A stretch of 16,176 nucleotides of DNA from contig CAIVOR010000109.1 in assembly GCA_903907615.1 (NCBI GenBank), positions 1 through 16,176 of the forward strand, written 5' to 3'. Shown one piece after another: positions 11,230 through 16,176 of this stretch. The DNA is from an uncultured Microbacteriaceae bacterium (lineage in GTDB: Bacteria > Actinomycetota > Actinomycetes > Actinomycetales > Microbacteriaceae). The notes under the pieces were generated by a model. That model was not told where the DNA came from, did not search any database, and saw nothing but the letters and a program-made list of their open reading frames with translations. Both the position numbers and the translations under genes were made by a program. The first letter of the stretch is position 1. Each line of letters opens with the position of its first letter.

Positions 11230-13329
11230 ATGCGAGCGGGTCACTCAGATGCGCGTGGGCGGCGACGCTTCACTTCGCTTTCGGCGAGCGCACTCGTTGC
11301 CGGTCTGATTCTGATGGCCTCCGCGCCGCTTGGCGCCATGAGCCCCGGCGAAGCGGCCGTGCTGGACGGACTCTCTCTGACGTCGCAACTGTCGGATCGC
11401 GGCATCGTGGGTCCGGGTTCCTCACCCACGCTAACAGTCGACGTGGCCAATGATTCCGGGCTAGATCTCGCCGCAACGTCCGTCTCGGTGGCCGCCGTTG
11501 ACACTGATGTCACAACGGTTGGCGGGCTCGAGCGCTGGCTGTCCACCTCCACGGCCGCGCGCGGTAGTGGGCTGGGGTCCGGCAACATTTCTGCGCTGTC
11601 GGCCGGGCAGCGAACGACCGTGTCGATTCCTCTCGACATCGCGCGGGCCGGCTGGGACGACTCGTGGGGGGCGCGCGCGCTGTTGGTAACCGTCGATGGA
11701 GACTCCGGCGCGCTTGCTCGACACCACACCGCGCTTGTCTATGCCAGCGGCATTGCCCCCACGACCACCGCGTTGGCCGTTGTCGTGCCGGTCGTGGCGC
11801 CCGACCAGCCCGGACAAACAATCGACGCGACAGCGCTGTCAACTCTCGTCTCCTCGGGCGGGGCCCTCAACACCGTTGCCGGCCAGACCCGCAGTACCTT
11901 TGCAACCCTCGCCATCGACCCACGAATCCCCGTGTCGCTCGCGGCCGGCGGGACCGCGGTCGGACGCGCCGTTGAGTGGTGGCAAAACCTCGTGACCGGG
12001 CAGCGCGAAGCCTTCTTCACCGCCTATGGTGACGCGGATCTCGCGGGTCAGATTCAAGCCGGAGCCACGCAGTTACTGAAGTCCGGAACGCGGGATGCCA
12101 GCGGTGACGTCGAGGTGGCTCTGGCCTCGATCTCCCCGGAGGGAGCAGCGTCGACAATCACCAGGACTCCCTCGGCGAGCGCAACCGCGGCGAACTCCAG
12201 CAGCACGCCCGGTCCCGCGTCGAGCGCACCGGCTCCGGTGGTGAACGGCTGGACTCCGTCGACCGTGGGATTGGCCTGGCCGCTCGCTAACTCGGTGGAT
12301 GCTCCGGCGCTGGGTGCCCTGCCGCGAGACGGCTTCACATCGGTCATGCTGTCGTCGGGCAACGTCGGAGATGGATGGGGGTCAGTCACCTCGGCTCGCG
12401 TCGCGGGCTTCCCCGCACTCATCAGTAACGACGGTGTGAGTGAGGCGCTCGGCCGCGCGGCCAGCGCGACCACGGACGAACAGTGGGACGGTGGCATCGC
12501 CGATGCTGTTGTCCGGCTGTCCGCGTTTGCCACCGACCCGACCACGCAGCACGCCACCATCGCCACCCTCAGCCGTTCGGGCGATGCTGCCGCCGTGGCA
12601 AACCTCAATCGCACGCTCACGGCTCTCCAAGAAATCGCGTGGGTGCGTCCGCAGGGACTGTCGGATATGGCCATTATTCCCGCGGTCGACGCGACACTCG
12701 CTGAGCACAGCGAGGCACCCGAGCGGCTTCAGATGATCGCTCAGCTCTTGCAAAAGAATGACGCGGTCAGCGCGTTCGCCACGATTGCCCAAGATCCCGA
12801 CGTGGTGACCGACCCGTCAGCGCGCTCGATTATGGCCGGCCTTGCCGTCGGTCTCGCCGGCTCCGACAAGTGGCCCGGCCGAGTGGACGAGACCCTTGCC
12901 GGCCTGTCTCAGGTGTTGAACAGCGTTCGGGTTTCCACCGACAGTGACATCAACATGATTGGGTCGAGCGCCACGCTGCCCATCGCGGTCGAAAATGGTC
13001 TCGCCACACCCGTGACGGTTGTCGTCATCGCCGACCCGCGCAACAACAGTGTTTCGGTTGGCGAACCGGTGACCGTCAAGGTGGAATCCCGCGCGCAGGC
13101 CGTGGCTCGCTTCTCTGCTGAAGCCCAGGTCAGCAACGGAACCGTCTTGGTCGACACGTGGCTCACCTCCACCTCGGGAATGCCCGTCGGCGTGGTCCGC
13201 GCTCTCACGATCAACGTACACGCCGATTGGGAGACGGTAGGCCTCGTCATTTTCGGTTTGGTCTTTGTCGGGCTCGTTGCCGCTGGCGTGGTTCGAACTC
13301 TCAAGCGCCGCCAAACGAAGGGCGCCTAA
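11230..13329 (+). CDS. DUF6049 family envelope protein (Rv3909-like)
   Basis: A 699-residue predicted exported, membrane-anchored protein of unknown biochemical function. In actinobacteria it is encoded just before murJ. The N-terminus has a basic run (RGRRR, 9-13), a hydrophobic core (about 17-32) and a likely signal-peptidase site near LGA-M36/37. The ectodomain is Ala/Thr/Ser/Val-rich and low in Cys. A Ser/Pro/Ala/Thr linker near residues 310-340 divides it. A C-terminal membrane helix (about 668-688, VGLVIFGLVFVGLVAAGVV) is followed by the basic tail KRRQTKGA, giving an outside-facing protein with two anchors if the signal is not cleaved. The start ATG at 11230 is set by the signal peptide and the TAGAAT box. 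Its stop directly precedes the murJ start, so the two are coupled and may act together at the wall. Confidence 0.85.
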   Translation: MRAGHSDARGRRRFTSLSASALVAGLILMASAPLGAMSPGEAAVLDGLSLTSQLSDRGIVGPGSSPTLTVDVANDSGLDLAATSVSVAAVDTDVTTVGGLERWLSTSTAARGSGLGSGNISALSAGQRTTVSIPLDIARAGWDDSWGARALLVTVDGDSGALARHHTALVYASGIAPTTTALAVVVPVVAPDQPGQTIDATALSTLVSSGGALNTVAGQTRSTFATLAIDPRIPVSLAAGGTAVGRAVEWWQNLVTGQREAFFTAYGDADLAGQIQAGATQLLKSGTRDASGDVEVALASISPEGAASTITRTPSASATAANSSSTPGPASSAPAPVVNGWTPSTVGLAWPLANSVDAPALGALPRDGFTSVMLSSGNVGDGWGSVTSARVAGFPALISNDGVSEALGRAASATTDEQWDGGIADAVVRLSAFATDPTTQHATIATLSRSGDAAAVANLNRTLTALQEIAWVRPQGLSDMAIIPAVDATLAEHSEAPERLQMIAQLLQKNDAVSAFATIAQDPDVVTDPSARSIMAGLAVGLAGSDKWPGRVDETLAGLSQVLNSVRVSTDSDINMIGSSATLPIAVENGLATPVTVVVIADPRNNSVSVGEPVTVKVESRAQAVARFSAEAQVSNGTVLVDTWLTSTSGMPVGVVRALTINVHADWETVGLVIFGLVFVGLVAAGVVRTLKRRQTKGA

Positions 13330-14943
13330 GTGGCTGGATCGAGCATCGGGCGGGCAAGCATGTTCCTCGCTTCGGGCACTCTCGTCTCGCGAGGCCTGGG
13401 CTTCGTGAAGGCAATTATTTTGGCTCAGGCATTGGGCGTCGTCGCGAGCGCCGGCGCCGATGCCTTTGCCGTGGCCAACCAAATGCCGAATGCCATCTAC
13501 GCCATCGTGGCCGGTGGCGTTCTCTCCGCAACACTGGTCCCCGCCATTGTGCGTTCTGCCGTGCACAAAGATGGGGGCGCGGCCTACATCAACAAGCTGG
13601 TCACTATCGCGCTCGTGATTATGACGTCGGCGGCTCTCGTCGCCACCCTGCTGGCTCCTCTCCTCGTGCGCGTTTACGCCGCCTCCTGGTCAAGCGACCA
13701 GCTCGCGCTCGCCAGTGCCTTTGCTTATTGGTGCTTGCCGCAGATTTTCTTCTACGGGCTCTACGCGTTGCTGGGAGAGATCCTGAACGGCCGCGGTTCG
13801 TTTGGGCCCTTCACCTGGGCTCCCGTGGCGAACAATGTCATTGGCATCATCGGGCTCTCCCTCTTCATTGCCCTCTTCGGAGCAGACAGCGCCGGCATCC
13901 GCAGCGTCACTGACTGGACCCCCGACATGGTGGCCTGGCTTGCCGGCACCGCAACCGCGGGCGTCGCTGTGCAGGCACTCTTGCTGGCATTCTTTTGGCG
14001 ACGTATTGGCCTGAAATATCGTCCGGACTTCCGGTGGCGTGGCGTGGGACTCCGCGACACCGGAAAAATGGCCGGCTGGACGCTCGCGATGATTCTGGCC
14101 ACACAGATCGAGGGTGTGATTGAGATCAACGTCGCGGGTCTGGCCTCGGGTACCGATGCCTCCGTTTTCACGCTCCAAAACGCGTGGCTGATATTCATGG
14201 TTCCGCATTCCATCATTGCCGTGTCCATGGGCACGGCCTATTACACGCGCATGAGCACCCACGCGGCCGCCAACAAGCTCGACCTCGTTGCCGCTGATAC
14301 CGGGGAATCGTTGCGGCGCGTCGGCTACTTCATGTCCTGGGCGGCCGCGGGCTTGATGGGTGTGGCGCTCCCCTTCACCACGCTCTTTGCTCACACGTTC
14401 GAGGGCGTGTGGGCCATGGGGTGGATTCTGACCGTGTTTGCCGTGGGGCTTCCCGCCTACAGTGGCGTCTTCATTCTGGAGCGCGCACTCTTCGCGCTCA
14501 ACGACGGTCGCCTCGCGTTCACGGTCACCATGTGGCAACCCGTGGTTCTCTCCACGATGATGGTGGGCTGTGCTTTTCTTCCCCACAGCATCCTGGCTTT
14601 GGGCATTGCCGCCTCGGTTTCCGTTTCCTCAATCGGCTGGATCGTGTTCGGTGCCTTCATGGTGCGGCGTCGTCTCGGTGTGACGAGCTTTAATGTGGTC
14701 CGCAGTTTCCTCTCCGCAAGCGCCTTCGGTGTGATTGCTGCCGGTGTGGGCATGGCCGTGGCGTGGGCACTCGGTGCTTATTCGCGCGAGGGCTGGGCGC
14801 TGGCAAACATCGGGAGCGCTCTCGGGGCGACGGCCATCATCGGAGTGGCGGTCACGCTCACCTACGTGGGGCTCATGGCGGCGTTCCGGGTTCCGGAACT
14901 GGGTGACGCGCGGCGACTGCTCTCACGAAGGTCCGCGGAATAA
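13330..14943 (+). CDS. murJ: Lipid II flippase MurJ
   Basis: A 537-residue polytopic membrane protein of the MOP/MviN family that flips lipid-linked peptidoglycan precursor to the outer face of the membrane. About 14 membrane segments fit the hydrophobic pattern. The N-terminal region SRGLGFVKAIILAQALG (20-36) with ADAFAVANQMPN (43-54) and the following VAGGVLSATLVP align with the conserved cavity residues of MurJ. It lacks the long cytoplasmic pseudokinase extension of the mycobacterial protein and ends at ARRLLSRRSAE, the usual core length. The GTG at 13330 follows the DUF6049 TAA with no gap; GAAGGG lies about 9 bases upstream. The sigM-type gene found after mycobacterial murJ is not here; trxB follows after 88 bases. 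Confidence 0.95.
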   Translation: MAGSSIGRASMFLASGTLVSRGLGFVKAIILAQALGVVASAGADAFAVANQMPNAIYAIVAGGVLSATLVPAIVRSAVHKDGGAAYINKLVTIALVIMTSAALVATLLAPLLVRVYAASWSSDQLALASAFAYWCLPQIFFYGLYALLGEILNGRGSFGPFTWAPVANNVIGIIGLSLFIALFGADSAGIRSVTDWTPDMVAWLAGTATAGVAVQALLLAFFWRRIGLKYRPDFRWRGVGLRDTGKMAGWTLAMILATQIEGVIEINVAGLASGTDASVFTLQNAWLIFMVPHSIIAVSMGTAYYTRMSTHAAANKLDLVAADTGESLRRVGYFMSWAAAGLMGVALPFTTLFAHTFEGVWAMGWILTVFAVGLPAYSGVFILERALFALNDGRLAFTVTMWQPVVLSTMMVGCAFLPHSILALGIAASVSVSSIGWIVFGAFMVRRRLGVTSFNVVRSFLSASAFGVIAAGVGMAVAWALGAYSREGWALANIGSALGATAIIGVAVTLTYVGLMAAFRVPELGDARRLLSRRSAE

Positions 14944-14962
14944 TCTGACCGTAGAATCGCTT
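14937..14962 (+). promoter_or_regulatory. Candidate SigR/SigH-like promoter of trxB (overlapping the murJ stop)
   Basis: GGAATA (14937-14942) matches the -35 of actinobacterial thiol-stress sigma factors. Eighteen bases after GGAAT comes CTT (14960-14962), one mismatch from the -10 GTT. A TAGAAT (14952-14957) in the same stretch could instead be a housekeeping -10. trxB-trxA is a classic SigR/SigH target, which raises the prior. Confidence 0.33.
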
Positions 14963-15031
14963 TTACAACGTAACAGTGTCGCACGATTCACAACTCGCCT
15001 GTTTCTCGGCACTGTCAAGTGAGGAAGAGCA

Positions 15032-15985
15032 ATGCGTCAGGTCATCATCATCGGCTCCGGCCCCGCGGGATACACCGCGGCGATTTATGTGGCGCGCGCC
15101 AACCTCGCCCCTCTCGTGATTGCAAGTTCCGTTGAGGCCGGCGGTGAGCTCATGAACACCACCGAGGTCGAGAACTTTCCCGGTTTTCCCGAGGGCATCA
15201 TGGGGCCCGACCTGATGCAGCACATGCAGGCGCAGGCCGAGCGGTTCGGTGCCGAAGTGGTTCTCGATGACGCCACGGAGCTCGATCTGACTGGCGACAT
15301 CAAGCGCGTGACCCTGGGATCGGGCGAGACCCACGAAGCGCTGGCCGTGATTTTCGCGACCGGCTCCGCCTATCGCAAGCTGGGTATTGAACACGAAGAC
15401 CGCCTAAGCGGACACGGAGTTTCGTGGTGCGCCACGTGCGATGGCTTTTTCTTTCGGCAAAAGACCATCGCCGTTGTTGGCGGCGGCGATTCGGCCATGG
15501 AAGAGGCCACATTCCTCACGCGCTTTGCGGACAAGGTCTACGTCATTCACCGCAAAGACACCCTGCGCGCTTCCAAAATCATGCAGGACCGTGCCGCCAA
15601 TGACCCCAAGATTGAGTTTGTCTGGAACGCGGCCGTGACGGCTCTCCACGGCGAGGCTGCCTTGACCGGCGTAACCCTCACCGACACCGTTGACGGATCG
15701 ACGCGCGAGCTCGCGCTCGACGGCCTGTTTATTGCCATCGGCAACGACCCGCGCACGCATCTCGTACACGGACAATTGGATCTCACGACAGAGGGCACGA
15801 TTGCTGTCGACGGACGCTCGTCCCGCACGTCACTGCCGGGAGTTTTCGCCGCCGGCGACGTCATCGACCCCACCTACCGTCAAGCCATTACCGCAGCGGG
15901 AAGCGGCACCGTTGCCGCTCTCGACACCGAGCACTTTTTGGCCGCTCTTCCGGCAGAATTGCTGGCACAGGCCAGTTCGTCCTAA
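15032..15985 (+). CDS. trxB: Thioredoxin-disulfide reductase
   Basis: This 317-residue FAD enzyme passes electrons from NADPH to thioredoxin in the cytosol. The FAD-binding GSGPAG is at 8-13, TTEVENFPGF at 43-52, and the redox-active CATC at 133-136 in SWCATCDGFFF. The NADPH-binding VVGGGDSAMEEA is at 148-159 and the second FAD contact FAAGDV at 272-277. Residues 37-40 read GGEL where GGQL is usual in the family, a mild deviation. The ATG at 15032 has GAGGAAG about 4 bases upstream. trxA begins 28 bases downstream, so the pair is an operon giving a complete thioredoxin system. Confidence 0.97.
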   Translation: MRQVIIIGSGPAGYTAAIYVARANLAPLVIASSVEAGGELMNTTEVENFPGFPEGIMGPDLMQHMQAQAERFGAEVVLDDATELDLTGDIKRVTLGSGETHEALAVIFATGSAYRKLGIEHEDRLSGHGVSWCATCDGFFFRQKTIAVVGGGDSAMEEATFLTRFADKVYVIHRKDTLRASKIMQDRAANDPKIEFVWNAAVTALHGEAALTGVTLTDTVDGSTRELALDGLFIAIGNDPRTHLVHGQLDLTTEGTIAVDGRSSRTSLPGVFAAGDVIDPTYRQAITAAGSGTVAALDTEHFLAALPAELLAQASSS

Positions 15986-16013
15986 TCACGCACCGCCCAC
16001 CAAAGGAGACACA

Positions 16014-16176
16014 ATGTCCTCGGCTCGCCCCGTAACAGATTCGACATTCGCCGCAGAGGTCTTGGCCTCGAGCAAGCCCATCTTGGTTGATTTCTGGGCA
16101 GAGTGGTGCGGTCCGTGCCGCGCCGTGGGACCCATCCTCGACCAGATTCTTGCTGAACACGGCGACAAAATTGACA
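16014..16176 (+). CDS. trxA: Thioredoxin (partial; C-terminus beyond the window)
   Basis: The first 54 residues of thioredoxin, the substrate of TrxB and a general cytosolic disulfide reductant. The protein reads MSSARPVTDSTFAAEVLASS, then PILVDFWAEWCGPCRAVGPIL, with the active site WCGPC at about 31-35. The ATG at 16014 has a strong AAAGGAG seven bases upstream. About half of a normal ~108-residue thioredoxin is present; nothing looks broken, the window simply ends. Confidence 0.96.
   Translation, partial: MSSARPVTDSTFAAEVLASSKPILVDFWAEWCGPCRAVGPILDQILAEHGDKID

Noticed and set aside
11169..11231. Longer pcnA starting at ATG 11231
   Set aside because: It would overlap the divergent start codon and contain both promoter boxes; a GTG at 11168 sits seven bases after TAGAAT.
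1..16176. CRISPR arrays, tRNA or rRNA genes, insertion sequences, riboswitches for purines
   Set aside because: No spaced repeats, cloverleaf sequences, transposase motifs, terminal inverted repeats or purine-riboswitch core were seen on either strand by reading; no search program was run.

Overview
The window looks like a piece of a moderately GC-rich actinobacterial chromosome, most likely from the order Micrococcales and probably related to Microbacteriaceae. This rests on protein character and gene order; no database was searched. Supporting signs are the actinobacterial DUF6049-MurJ-TrxB-TrxA block, a CCA-adding enzyme of the actinobacterial PcnA type, an SSB with a short Gly/Ala-rich tail, many GTG starts, and start codons 6-7 bases after a -10-like hexamer. 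Genes are tightly packed: several stop/start pairs overlap by 4 bases, and two convergent gene pairs have no spacer. There are no mobile elements, CRISPR arrays, tRNAs or rRNAs.

Layout. At 1-1888 (minus strand) lie the beta (partial) and alpha subunits of a two-chain 2-oxoacid dehydrogenase E1. At 1947-2354 (plus) is a small holin-like membrane protein. At 2351-3789 (minus) is a translationally coupled pair: a small helical protein, then an alpha/beta hydrolase whose N-terminus resembles type VII secretion substrates. At 3885-5276 (plus) is purB. At 5277-6109 (minus) are two unknown membrane proteins sharing an ATGA junction. At 6227-7597 (minus) is dnaB. At 7598-7980 is a 383-base spacer with a candidate dnaB promoter, DnaA boxes, a tandem 10-mer, a palindrome and a strong terminator. 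At 7981-9614 (minus) is the rpsF-ssb-rpsR-rplI operon. At 9726-11168 (minus) is pcnA. At 11230 to the end (plus) run a DUF6049 protein, murJ, trxB and the start of trxA.

The modules cover replication (DnaB, SSB), translation (S6, S18, L9), tRNA 3'-end maturation (PcnA), cell-wall precursor flipping (MurJ, with the DUF6049 envelope protein) and thiol redox (TrxB/TrxA). In mycobacteria the same genes flank oriC, so this segment is probably near the origin, although dnaA/dnaN are not in view.

The genes themselves are mostly ordinary. The more interesting signals are regulatory: a DnaA-box/iteron/palindrome cluster just upstream of a candidate dnaB promoter; an rpsF leader that can fold so as to hide its own Shine-Dalgarno sequence; mirrored TAGAAT-N7-start promoters between pcnA and the DUF6049 gene; the possible type VII-exported hydrolase cassette; and a pdhB reading frame that stops resembling its family about 80 bases from the left edge.
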